Shown piece by piece: positions 7,801 to 17,606 of a stretch of DNA of 64,000 nucleotides (position 1 is the first letter of the stretch; the number at the start of each line of letters is the position of its first letter). The stretch is from DASQMT01 sp963827335 (GTDB taxonomy: Bacteria; Actinomycetota; Thermoleophilia; Solirubrobacterales; Solirubrobacteraceae), in contig CAWHAP010000020.1 of the NCBI GenBank assembly GCA_963827335.1, positions 124,001 through 188,000 of the forward strand. Reading direction: 5' to 3'. The notes beneath the pieces were generated by a model. The model saw only the letters and a list, made by a program, of their open reading frames with translations. It was not told the DNA's origin and ran no database searches. A program made the translations under genes and the position numbers.

Positions 7801-10800
7801 GTCGCCGGAGATGCTCTTCCGCGGCGCGGCGAGCGCGGGCGGGCCGTCGGTCGGATCGTCGACGATCAGCGCGGTGTTGCCGACGGCCGCGAACGTCTCG
7901 TCGTCCGCGACGGGAGCGTCGTTGACGCACGTGACCGTCATCGAGACCGTCGCCGAGGCGCCGCCGGGCGTCAGGGTGTAGGTGAACGTGTCCGCTGTCG
8001 TGCCGGGCGGGTCGTTGCAGACGTCCGCGTCCGGCGCGTAGGTCAAGCCGGTGCCGCCCCCGGTGATCACGACCGTGCCGTCCGCCGGCTGGGTCACCGA
8101 CGCCACGGCGATCGGGCCGCCGTCGACGTCCGTGTCGTTCGCGAGCACGGGGACGGCGGTCGCCCCCGCGTCCTCGAGCACGGTGGCGCCGTCGTCCACC
8201 GCGACCGGCGGGTCGTCGGCCGCGGCGACCGTGATGGCCTTCGTGTCGGATCCGGACAGGGCCGTGGCGTCCGTGACGGTGAACGTCGCGGTGCGCGCGA
8301 GCGCGGACGGCGTCTCCGAGCTGTTGACGTACGTCACGGCACGCAGCGCGGCCTGGTACGCCGCGGGGGTCGCGGTGCCCGTCAGGGTCAGCGTGTCCCC
8401 GCTGAGGCCCGCCGTGATGGGGCCGTGCGAGCCCGACAGCGCCAGGACGTCCTGCCCGGCGGCGAAGTTCGCCGTGATCTGCACGGTGGCGCCGGAGATC
8501 TGCGTGCCCGCGTCGGGATCGGTGACGGTCACGCCGGGGTCGATCGGCTCCGCCGCGCCGTTCTCCGTGTACGCGGTCGCACCGGCCGACGCGTCGACGA
8601 CCGGGGCGTCCGCCGCGCACGTCACGGTGACCGAGACGGTCGCGGTGTCACCGCCGGTCACCGTGTAGGTGAACGTGTCCGGCGCCGAGCCGGGCGGGTC
8701 GTTGCAGTAGTCCGCGGCCGGCGCGTAGGAGACGTTCGTGTCGTTGTCGACGACGGTGCCGTTCGCCGGCTGGGTCACCCCGGTCACCAGCAGCGCGCCG
8801 CCGTCGGGATCGGTGTCGTTGCCGAGGACGTCGAGCGGGCTCGCGCCGGAGTCCTCGGCGACGGTCGCGGCGTCGTCGACCGCGCTGGGCACGTCGTCGG
8901 CGCAGGTCACGGTCATCGACACGGTGGCGACCGAGCCGCCGGGAGACAGCATGTACGTGAACGTGTCCGGCGTGGTGCCGGGCGGGCTGTTGCAGTACTC
9001 GGCGCTCGGGGCGTAGCTCAGGCCCGTCCCGCCGCCGGTGATGGCGACCGTGCCGTTGGCCGGCTGGGTGACGGAGGCGACGCCGATCGCGCCGGCGTCG
9101 ACGTCGGTGTCGTTGGCGAGCACGTCGACCGCGTTCGTCCCGGAGTCCTCGGCGACCGTCGCGGAGTCGTCCACGGCGGAGGGGTCGTCGCCGACGCAGG
9201 TGACGGTCATCGACACCGTCGCGCTCGCGCCGCCGGGGGTCAGCGTGTACGTGAACGTGTCGGGCGTCGTGCCGGGCGGGTCGTTGCAGACGTTCGCGTC
9301 CGGCGCGTAGGTCAGCCCCGTGCCGCCGCCGGTGATCACGACCGTGCCGTCCGCCGGCTGGGTGACCGAGGCGATCGAGCGCGGCCCGACGTCGGCGTCG
9401 GTGTCGTTGGCCAGCACGGGGACCGCCGTCGCCGCCGCGTCCTCGAGCACGGTTGCGCCGTCGTCGACCGCGACCGGAGCGTCGTCGACGGCGGCGACCG
9501 TGACGGCGTGGGTGTCCGCTCCCCCGAATCCGCCCGCGTCCCTGGCCTGGAAGGTCACGGTCCGCGTCGCGGTCGAGGGGGCGTCGGACGTGTTCTCGTA
9601 CGTCACGGCGCGCAGCGCGTCCTGGTACTCGGCGACCGTGGCGGTCCCCGACAGCGTCAGCGTGTCGCCGCTGAAGACGCCGGTGATCGCCGGTTGGCCG
9701 GGGAGCGAGAGCGCGTCCTCCCCCGCGGCGAAGTTGCCCGTGATGCGCACGGTCGCGCCGGTCAGGTTCGCGCTGTCGGCGTCGGTCACCGTCAGGCCCG
9801 TGTCGATCGCCGTCGCCGGATCGTCCTCCGTATAGGCGAGGGCGCCGGCAGACGCGTCGACGTCCGGGGCATCGTCCACGCACGTGACCGTGACGGAGAC
9901 CGTGGCCGTGGCCGTCGGGATGCCGTTGAGCTCGTAGGTGAAGTCGTCGGTGCCGCAGAAGCCCGCGTCGGGCTGGTAGGTCAGTCCGGTCCCGCCGCCC
10001 GTGATCGCGGCGGCGCCGTCCGCGGGCTGCGTCACCGCGGTGATCGTCTTCGGGCCGCCGTCCACGTCGGTGTCGTTGGCGAGCACGTCGACCGCGGTGG
10101 CGGGGTCGTTCTCGACGACGCCGGCGGCGTCGTCCACGGCGACGGGCGCGTTGTCGACCGGCGTCACGACGACGTCGCGCGTCGCCGGCGGGCCGGAGGC
10201 GTCGGCGTCCCGCGCCGAGAACTCGATCCGGCGGACGGCGGCGGCGGGATCGGCCCCCGCGGCGCGGAAGCGCACGAGGCGCAGCGCGGCCTGGTAGGCG
10301 GCGACGGGGAGCGTGCCGTCCAGGGTCAGGATCCCGTCCGCGGCGTCGTACGTCTCGGTCATGCCCGGCTGGTCGGTGAGCTCGAGGACGTCGCCCACGC
10401 TGAAGCCGGCGGCGATCTGGATGCGCGCACCCGTCAGCTCGGCGTCGTCGGCGTCGGTGACGGTCAGGCCCGGGTCGACGACCGCGTCGGGTCCGCCCTC
10501 GGTCCAGGACGCGGTCCCGGCCGACGTGGTCACGACCGGCGCCGCGCCCGTCCCGCGCACGATGACCGTGACCGTCGCGGAGGCCGTGCCGCCGTGGCCG
10601 TCGCCGATCGCGTAGGTGAACGTGTCGGTCTGCTGCCCGCCCGCCGCGACGTCGACGGCGCCGCGCGGGTCGTAGCCCACGGTGCCGTCAGGGTTCAGCG
10701 CGACGGCGCCGTGCGTGCCCGCCGTGTCCAGCGCGGTGACGCGCAGGAGGTCGCCCGTGTCCGGGTCGGAGTCGTTGGCCAGGACGGCGATCGTCACCGG

Positions 10801-11625
10801 CGTGCGCTCGTCGGTGGCGGCGCCGTCCGCGGCGGCGAGCGGTCCGTCGTTGACGCCCCGCACCGTCACCGTCACGGTCGCGCGGTCGCGCAGGCGTCCG
10901 TCCGTGGCGCGGTAGGAGAACGTCTCGGTGGCGGACGCGCCGGCGCCGAGCGCGGTGAAGCGCCCGCTCGGGTCGTAGGCGGCCGCCCGGCGGCCCGGGG
11001 CGACGGCGACGGTGCCGGTCGCGGTGCCGCGATCGACGGACGCGACGCGCAGCCGGTCGCCGTCCGGATCGGTGTCGTTGTCCAGGACGCGGATGGTCGC
11101 GACGGCGGTCGCATCGGTGGAGGCGACGTCGCGCTCGGCGCGCGGGCGCCGGTTCGCGCGCTGCACGAACACGCGCCGCTCCTCGTCCTTGCAGCTGCTG
11201 TCCCCGGGGCGCGGGTGCCGCTCCCCTTCGTACGGCGCGTGCGCGGTCGAGCGGAGGACGCCGCCGTCGCGGTCGGCGCAGAAGCTCGTGGGCGCCCGCC
11301 CGGGGATCGCGAGCGCGAGGCTCGGGCGGTTCGGCGCGCGCCGGCAGGCGGCACGGCCGGCGACCCGGTAGACGGAGCCACCGCGCCGCGCGCAGGCGAC
11401 GATGCGGGTGCGGTCGAACCGGATGGCGCGCTCGGATGAGCGGCAGGCACGGGCACGGGCGGCGTAGCGCAGCTGGCCGTCGCCGTTGCGCTCGCAGGCG
11501 ACGCGCATCTCCTTGCCGTCGCGGCTCGGAGCGGCCTGCGCGACGGACACGACGGCGGACGCGGCAGCGACCACGATCGCCAGGACGAGCGCGGAGCGCC
11601 GCCTGGACCAGCTACGAACCGACAC
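4849..11625 (-). CDS. Giant exported Ig-like (cadherin-like) and parallel beta-helix protein
   Basis: 2258 residues from the GTG at 11625 (GGGAG just upstream; an in-frame GTG at 11706 would add a non-signal extension). Residues 1-32 form a signal or anchor (SRRRSALVLAIVVAAASAVV). Residues 35-160 are a Cys-containing domain, and 160-1350 a chain of Ig-like domains. Five of these share the plan VDD..VxEDxxA..VLANDTDxDGG...GTGLTYAPDA.xCNDPPGTTxDTFTYTL...TVTC. Three longer units of about 130 residues (TEDDPATAIDTGLTVTDAD type) are interspersed. From about 1380 (WYVDNDDPGNAGTS) to the C-terminus lies a Ser/Thr/Gly-rich parallel beta-helix. There is no LPXTG or other sortase signal. Its likely role is a secreted or surface adhesin-like fibre. 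It leads the operon with the three collar genes. Confidence 0.9.
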   Translation of the reverse strand: MSVRSWSRRRSALVLAIVVAAASAVVSVAQAAPSRDGKEMRVACERNGDGQLRYAARARACRSSERAIRFDRTRIVACARRGGSVYRVAGRAACRRAPNRPSLALAIPGRAPTSFCADRDGGVLRSTAHAPYEGERHPRPGDSSCKDEERRVFVQRANRRPRAERDVASTDATAVATIRVLDNDTDPDGDRLRVASVDRGTATGTVAVAPGRRAAAYDPSGRFTALGAGASATETFSYRATDGRLRDRATVTVTVRGVNDGPLAAADGAATDERTPVTIAVLANDSDPDTGDLLRVTALDTAGTHGAVALNPDGTVGYDPRGAVDVAAGGQQTDTFTYAIGDGHGGTASATVTVIVRGTGAAPVVTTSAGTASWTEGGPDAVVDPGLTVTDADDAELTGARIQIAAGFSVGDVLELTDQPGMTETYDAADGILTLDGTLPVAAYQAALRLVRFRAAGADPAAAVRRIEFSARDADASGPPATRDVVVTPVDNAPVAVDDAAGVVENDPATAVDVLANDTDVDGGPKTITAVTQPADGAAAITGGGTGLTYQPDAGFCGTDDFTYELNGIPTATATVSVTVTCVDDAPDVDASAGALAYTEDDPATAIDTGLTVTDADSANLTGATVRITGNFAAGEDALSLPGQPAITGVFSGDTLTLSGTATVAEYQDALRAVTYENTSDAPSTATRTVTFQARDAGGFGGADTHAVTVAAVDDAPVAVDDGATVLEDAAATAVPVLANDTDADVGPRSIASVTQPADGTVVITGGGTGLTYAPDANVCNDPPGTTPDTFTYTLTPGGASATVSMTVTCVGDDPSAVDDSATVAEDSGTNAVDVLANDTDVDAGAIGVASVTQPANGTVAITGGGTGLSYAPSAEYCNSPPGTTPDTFTYMLSPGGSVATVSMTVTCADDVPSAVDDAATVAEDSGASPLDVLGNDTDPDGGALLVTGVTQPANGTVVDNDTNVSYAPAADYCNDPPGSAPDTFTYTVTGGDTATVSVTVTCAADAPVVDASAGATAYTENGAAEPIDPGVTVTDPDAGTQISGATVQITANFAAGQDVLALSGSHGPITAGLSGDTLTLTGTATPAAYQAALRAVTYVNSSETPSALARTATFTVTDATALSGSDTKAITVAAADDPPVAVDDGATVLEDAGATAVPVLANDTDVDGGPIAVASVTQPADGTVVITGGGTGLTYAPDADVCNDPPGTTADTFTYTLTPGGASATVSMTVTCVNDAPVADDETFAAVGNTALIVDDPTDGPPALAAPRKSISGDVLAGDTDIDGPPGLSVVPGTFASDDGGTVVIEADGDFTFTPAAGTSCSEPSDFFDYTVSDGNPGTPGTDTGRVTITLTGCVWYVDNDDPGNAGTSTAPFDTLAQAESASAAGHTVFVLDGDGTTTGYTAGIDLKSGQRLLGEAATLQIGSDVLQTADPAARPTLTDTGADVVALDDGNVVRGIEVDPQGAGSGIAGASGDTGGGTIDDVRIVDTGTAGTQPGLELDGTAGTFDVSSLTVDNSAATAPTSGSVGVRLNNAGTVNLASAGTISITTKGARGLEAAGTSLGAGSEVDSITVTASGSGGVSLTGTTGTTTFGNLALTTTSGSTAAFLLGNAGNVTVPSGGTANVSATGGPAVDVSGTSGPTLVFDTVSSTNSAGNGINLDGLGPGAFSASGGTLTGAAGIAFRLNAGSGAITYPGSVGDGTGSTASVTGRTGGVVSLSGSLNDGGDAGGGIALSGSTGGATVFSGAAKVLNTGAQPAINATGNAGHTYVFSGGGLDLDTTSGAGLIATGGGTLQVSGSGNTVDTGTGTAVNVADTSIAAAGVTFQRVAANGAANGIVLDNTGTAAGLTVTGVGGACATTADACTGGTIQSTTGDALSLATTRTVSLTRMKIRNSLGNGIRGDAVTNLALADSVVDNNGDDAATDEAGLHLTDLAGTSSVVRTLVANSPEDNARIVNASATLTQLDVTDSTFRDTDTASPGNDGLLLQADGGAITADVLGSTFLRNRANGLQVITNGTGSMNVEVDDSAGAQSTFDDNNIGVSIAHNASGTFSYAVRDLTIDGIDVAPGTGGSASPINLNLATGATTTMNGTVTGNTLTNSNSTTGPGIRVIGNGTATMTALLQSNTISQVANRGIEVIARDGSNRINATVADNSVTLNDALAADAIRVDAGSVSTDTTTICADIRGNTASTTAVGLFGIRVRQRFPGTSYILEDYAGAPTDDAAVQAFLSGTNNAATASADHGGAGFTSTADCPTPP
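7925..10140. repeat. Five degenerate tandem/interspersed repeats of about 285 bp inside the giant gene
   Basis: The Ig-like units ending in TVTC recur at about 9877-10135, 9195-9470, 8907-9194, 8620-8900 and 7930-8215. Near-identical DNA blocks recur, for example the stretch encoding GGGTGLTYAPDA at about 8040-8060 and 9305-9330. The repeats could support copy-number change by recombination. Boundaries are approximate. Confidence 0.75.
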
Positions 11626-11757
11626 GATTCTCCCTGCCGCAGATTCCCGAGACGTCGGCGCGAGCGCACGACGGTCGGGAACGTCGCACGGCGCGGGAGG
11701 CGCCACAACCCGATCATTCGTCCAGGGGTGCGCGCAAGAACGACGGCCGTTGAGGCG

Positions 11758-12264
11758 TTAATGGCCCTCGGGCCAGAGCAGCGCCCGGACGAGCGCGTCG
11801 GCCGCCTCGTTCTCCCCGCGCGGATGCCAGCGCCAGCGGACGGCCGTGAACCCGGCCGCCGCCGCGTGGATCTCGGCGACGAGGGCGGCGAGCGCCGCGT
11901 CGCCGGGCGTCGCGCCGCGCAGCGCGGCGACGGCGAGGCGGGAGTCGCTGCGGACCTCCAGCGGGTCGGCGCCGTGCGCCGCCGCGAGCGCGAGCCCGAG
12001 CAGGATCGCGCGGTACTCCGCCTCGGCGGCGCCCGCGTGGCCGATCAGCTCGGCGCGCTCGCCGAGGCGCGCGCCGTCCGGGCCCACGAGCACGGCGCCG
12101 ACCGCGGCGGTCCCCGGGTTCCCGCGCGACCCGCCGTCGCAGAGCAGGCAGGCGCGGCCCGTCGCCGGCAGCGGCGGGGCGGCGGGATGGCGGGACGCCC
12201 GGGCCAGCTGGCGGCGCTCGCCGTCGCGCAGCGTCCCGCCCTTGCGCCGGACGCCCTTGGGCAC
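11758..12264 (-). CDS. Ribonuclease HI-like protein
   Basis: 168 residues with an RNase H fold. Acidic residues are in the expected order: Asp in LLCDGGSRGNPG (about 43), Glu in AEAEYRAILLGL (about 85), Asp in VRSDSRLAVAAL (about 105), and Asp in ENEAADALVRAL (about 157). The DGGSRGNPG motif is the hallmark of prokaryotic type 1 RNase H and of reverse-transcriptase-like RNase H proteins that cleave RNA in RNA-DNA hybrids. A basic N-terminal extension of about 38 residues precedes the domain. It lies just downstream of the MarR gene on the same strand (4-base gap), possibly by chance of packing. Confidence 0.85.
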   Translation of the reverse strand: MPKGVRRKGGTLRDGERRQLARASRHPAAPPLPATGRACLLCDGGSRGNPGTAAVGAVLVGPDGARLGERAELIGHAGAAEAEYRAILLGLALAAAHGADPLEVRSDSRLAVAALRGATPGDAALAALVAEIHAAAAGFTAVRWRWHPRGENEAADALVRALLWPEGH

Positions 12265-12268
12265 GGCG

Positions 12269-12712
12269 TCAGACCTGCGCCGGCGCCTGGACGCCGGCCT
12301 GGACCTTGTCGAGCAGGTCGGCGAGCTGCTCGATCTCCGCGTCGCTCAGCCCGGAGCGCAGCCGCGCGTCGTGGGCCATGGCGGCGCCGCGCAGCTGGTC
12401 GAAGAGCGCGACGCCGGCGTCCGTGAGCTCGACGCGCTGGACGCGGCGGTTGGCCTCCTCGCGCCAGCGGCGGACGAGGCCATGGGACTCCATCGCGTTC
12501 AGATGATGGGTGAGCGTGGCGCCCGTCACGCCCATCGCCTCGGCCAGCTCGGACTGCGTGCCCCACTGCTGCGAGCGCACCAGGACGAGCACCTGCCAGG
12601 TGGACGCCGAGCCGCCGGCCTCGGCCATCGCCCGCTCGAACGCCTGGGTGGCGACGCGGGCGGTCCTGGCCAGGCGCAGGCCGATCGGCGGGAGGACCGG
12701 AGGTCGATCCAT
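12269..12712 (-). CDS. MarR-family transcriptional repressor
   Basis: 147 residues with a winged helix at about 55-115 (QWGTQSELAEAMGVTGATLTHHLNAMESHGLVRRWREEANRRVQRVELTD in outline) and dimerisation helices at both ends. It is divergent from a 14-helix drug exporter, with a 21-bp palindrome between them covering the exporter promoter. This is the classic MarR/EmrB arrangement, in which an inducing compound releases the repressor. Its own promoter looks leaderless: TACGAT at 12724-12719, then six bases, then ATG. Confidence 0.92.
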   Translation of the reverse strand: MDRPPVLPPIGLRLARTARVATQAFERAMAEAGGSASTWQVLVLVRSQQWGTQSELAEAMGVTGATLTHHLNAMESHGLVRRWREEANRRVQRVELTDAGVALFDQLRGAAMAHDARLRSGLSDAEIEQLADLLDKVQAGVQAPAQV

Positions 12713-12718
12713 GACGTC

Positions 12719-12724
12719 ATCGTA
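12719..12724 (-). promoter_or_regulatory. -10 box TACGAT of the MarR gene (leaderless)
   Basis: On the reverse strand TACGAT is followed by gacgtc and then the ATG at 12712, the same 6-base spacing seen at other leaderless starts in the window. The box lies 13 bases from the palindrome at 12737, so autoregulation is plausible. Confidence 0.55.
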
Positions 12725-12734
12725 GCACGACCCA

Positions 12735-12763
12735 TTGACATCTAATAGTTAGATGTCTAAGTT
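12735..12763 (+). promoter_or_regulatory. Exporter promoter overlapped by MarR operator
   Basis: Consensus -35 TTGACA (12735-12740), a 17-base spacer and -10 TAAGTT (12758-12763). A perfect inverted repeat lies across the spacer: arm GACATCTAA (12737-12745), centre TAG, arm TTAGATGTC (12749-12757). Repressor bound there would block polymerase directly. This is the best-defined promoter in the window. Confidence 0.85.
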
Positions 12764-12770
12764 TCCCAGC

Positions 12771-14186
12771 ATGCCCGCTACGTCCTCCAGAACCGTCCCG
12801 TTCGCCGCGATCGTCCTCGCGATGCTCCCGGCCGTGCTCGACCAGACGATCCTGTCGACGGCGCTGCCGACGATCGCCGACGACCTCGGCCGGCTGTCCG
12901 ACGTCTCCTGGGTCGTCACCGCCTACGTCGTCGCCGCTGCCGCCACCACGCCGCTGTGGGGCAAGCTCGGCGACCGCCACGGCCGCAAGCGCCTGCTCGA
13001 GCTCGCGCTGCTGCTGTTCCTCGCCGCGTCGGCCGTGTGCGGCCTCGCGCAGGACATCACCATGCTGATCGTCGCGCGCGGCATCCAGGGCGCCGGGGCC
13101 GGCGGCCTCATGACGCTCGCCATGGCCGCCGTCGGCGATCTCGTCTCCCCGCGCGAGCGCGCCCGCTACCAGGGCTACATCGCGGCGACGTTCGCCGTGG
13201 CCACCGTCGCCGGCCCGCTCGTCGGCGGCCTGCTCGTCGACCACGCCGACTGGCGCTGGGTCTTCTACGTGAACCTGCCGCTGGGCGTCGCGGCGCTGGC
13301 CGGGCTGCACCTGCGGCTGCCGGCGCCCGCGCTCGACCGCCGGTCCGGCGCGCTCGACCTGCCCGGTGCCGCCCTGCTCGCCGCGGGCACCACCGCGCTG
13401 ATGCTCGCCTGCATCTGGGGCGGGACGCGCTACGCCTGGGACTCGGCGACGATCGTCGCCCTCCTGGCCGGCGCCGCGCTGCTCGCGGGCGCCCTGATCG
13501 CGCGCGAGCGCCGCGCCGCCGACCCCGTCGTGCCGCTCGACCTGCTGCGCACGCGCACCGTCGCCGTCGCGTCGATCGCGTTCTTCCTCACGACGGCCTC
13601 GCTGTTCGCCGTCAACGTCTTCGTCCCGCTCTACCTGCAGACGACCACGGGCGCGAGCCCGACCGAGGCCGGCCTGCTGCTCGTGCCGATGATGCTCGGC
13701 ATGGTGGTGTCGACGAACCTCGCCGGGCGCGCGATCGAGCGCACGGGGCGCTACAAGCGCTATCCGCTCGCCGGGCTCGCGCTGATGACCGTCGCGCTGC
13801 TCGGGCTGGCGCTCGTCGCGCCGGACCCGTCGCAGACCGCCGTCGGCCTCGCGCTCGCCGTGTTCGGCCTCGGCTTCGGGCTCGTCGGCCAGGTGCTGAC
13901 CGTCGCCGTGCAGAACGGCGTCGACCGGCGCCGGCTCGGCGTCGCGATGGCGACGACGAACTTCTTCCGCGGCCTGGGCGGCGCGGTCGGCGCCGCCGCC
14001 CTCGGCGCCGTGTTCGCGGCGCAGGCGACGACGGCCGCCGCCGGCGACGTGGCCGACGGCGTCCAGGTCGTCTTCCTCGTCGCCGCCCCGATCGCCGCGC
14101 TCGCGCTGGCCACCGTGGCGCTGCTGCGCGAGGAGCCGCTGCACGGCGCCGCGCCCGCGCCATCATCCACCGCCAAGACCGCCTGA
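12771..14186 (+). CDS. Multidrug exporter, MFS DHA2 family (EmrB/QacA type, 14 helices)
   Basis: 471 residues from the ATG at 12771. An in-frame ATG at 12753 lies inside the operator and promoter and would precede the transcript start. Helix 1 carries the family motif around LPAVLDQTILSTALPTIADD. Motif A, GKLGDRHGRKRLLE, follows at about residue 68, and fourteen hydrophobic segments are visible. These proteins expel hydrophobic drugs in exchange for protons. The tail after the last helix is short (LLREEPLHGAAPAPSSTAKTA). It is controlled by the divergent MarR protein and is followed 15 bases later by the rhodanese-cupin gene, probably the same transcript. Confidence 0.93.
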   Translation: MPATSSRTVPFAAIVLAMLPAVLDQTILSTALPTIADDLGRLSDVSWVVTAYVVAAAATTPLWGKLGDRHGRKRLLELALLLFLAASAVCGLAQDITMLIVARGIQGAGAGGLMTLAMAAVGDLVSPRERARYQGYIAATFAVATVAGPLVGGLLVDHADWRWVFYVNLPLGVAALAGLHLRLPAPALDRRSGALDLPGAALLAAGTTALMLACIWGGTRYAWDSATIVALLAGAALLAGALIARERRAADPVVPLDLLRTRTVAVASIAFFLTTASLFAVNVFVPLYLQTTTGASPTEAGLLLVPMMLGMVVSTNLAGRAIERTGRYKRYPLAGLALMTVALLGLALVAPDPSQTAVGLALAVFGLGFGLVGQVLTVAVQNGVDRRRLGVAMATTNFFRGLGGAVGAAALGAVFAAQATTAAAGDVADGVQVVFLVAAPIAALALATVALLREEPLHGAAPAPSSTAKTA

Positions 14187-14201
14187 CGAGGGAGCCACGC
14201 A

Positions 14202-14876
14202 ATGCCGACCACCATCACCCGGGACGACCTGCGCGCCGCGCTCGACGCGGGCGCGGTGACCGTCGTCGACGCCCTCCCCGCCGCGCCGTACGGCAAGCGC
14301 CACCTCCCCGGCGCCCGCAACGTCGTGGCCGAGGACGCCGACGAGCGGGTGGCCGAGCTGCTGCCGGACCGCGGCGCGGCGATCGTCACCTACTCGACCG
14401 ACCGCGACTGCACGCGCGGCCCCGAGCTCGCGCAGCGGCTCGAGGCGCTCGGCTACGAGGACGTGCGCCTCTACCGCGACGGGATCGAGGACTGGGTCGC
14501 CGCCGGGCTCCCGCTCGCCCGTCCGAGCGCCGCCCGGTTCGACCTCGCGGACCTCGCGATGAGCCCGACCGCGTTCCTGTTCGAGGGCCACCCCCGCGCG
14601 GGCGTCGACATCACGATGTTCGTCACGAGGACGCCGCCCGGCCGGTTCGTCGAGCTGCACGTGCACCCGTACGCCGAGACGTTCCTGCTGCTGGCGGGCA
14701 ACGGGCGCTGGACGGTGGGCGACGAGGTCGTCGAGCTCGGGCCGGAGCAGATGGTCGTCGTGCCGCCCGACACGCTGCACGGCTTCCGCAACATCGGCGA
14801 GGAGCCGCTGCTCGTCGTGTCGGTCCACGAGCGCGGCACGCTCGACCAGACCTTCACCGACGACGAGCCGGCCTGA
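14202..14876 (+). CDS. Rhodanese-like domain fused to a cupin domain
   Basis: 224 residues. Residues 1-108 form a rhodanese-like domain (GAVTVVDALPAAPYGKRHLPGARN ... RLEALGYEDVRLYRDGIEDW). Residues 118-220 form a cupin with metal-type His/Glu (VELHVHPYAETFLLLAGNGRW ... VPPDTLHGFRNIGE). In the rhodanese loop the usual catalytic Cys after VxY is Ser (IVTYSTDRDC), although a Cys sits five residues later. The sulphurtransferase function is therefore doubtful. GAGGGAG precedes the ATG. Its location directly after the MarR-controlled exporter suggests co-induction. Confidence 0.85.
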   Translation: MPTTITRDDLRAALDAGAVTVVDALPAAPYGKRHLPGARNVVAEDADERVAELLPDRGAAIVTYSTDRDCTRGPELAQRLEALGYEDVRLYRDGIEDWVAAGLPLARPSAARFDLADLAMSPTAFLFEGHPRAGVDITMFVTRTPPGRFVELHVHPYAETFLLLAGNGRWTVGDEVVELGPEQMVVVPPDTLHGFRNIGEEPLLVVSVHERGTLDQTFTDDEPA

Positions 14877-14886
14877 GCGGGCCCCG

Positions 14887-17602
<2,716 letters not shown>

Positions 17603-17606
<4 letters not shown>

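Noticed and set aside
4186..11439. Very long open frame (about 2400 codons) on the forward strand opposite the giant gene
   Set aside because: Its translation is low-complexity Arg/Ala/Gly/Val/Asp text with no domain, typical of an antisense frame in GC-rich DNA. The reverse strand encodes clear Ig-like and beta-helix domains.
12753..12770. ATG at 12753 as the exporter start
   Set aside because: It lies inside the operator and upstream of the predicted transcript start. The in-frame ATG at 12771 fits the leaderless spacing.
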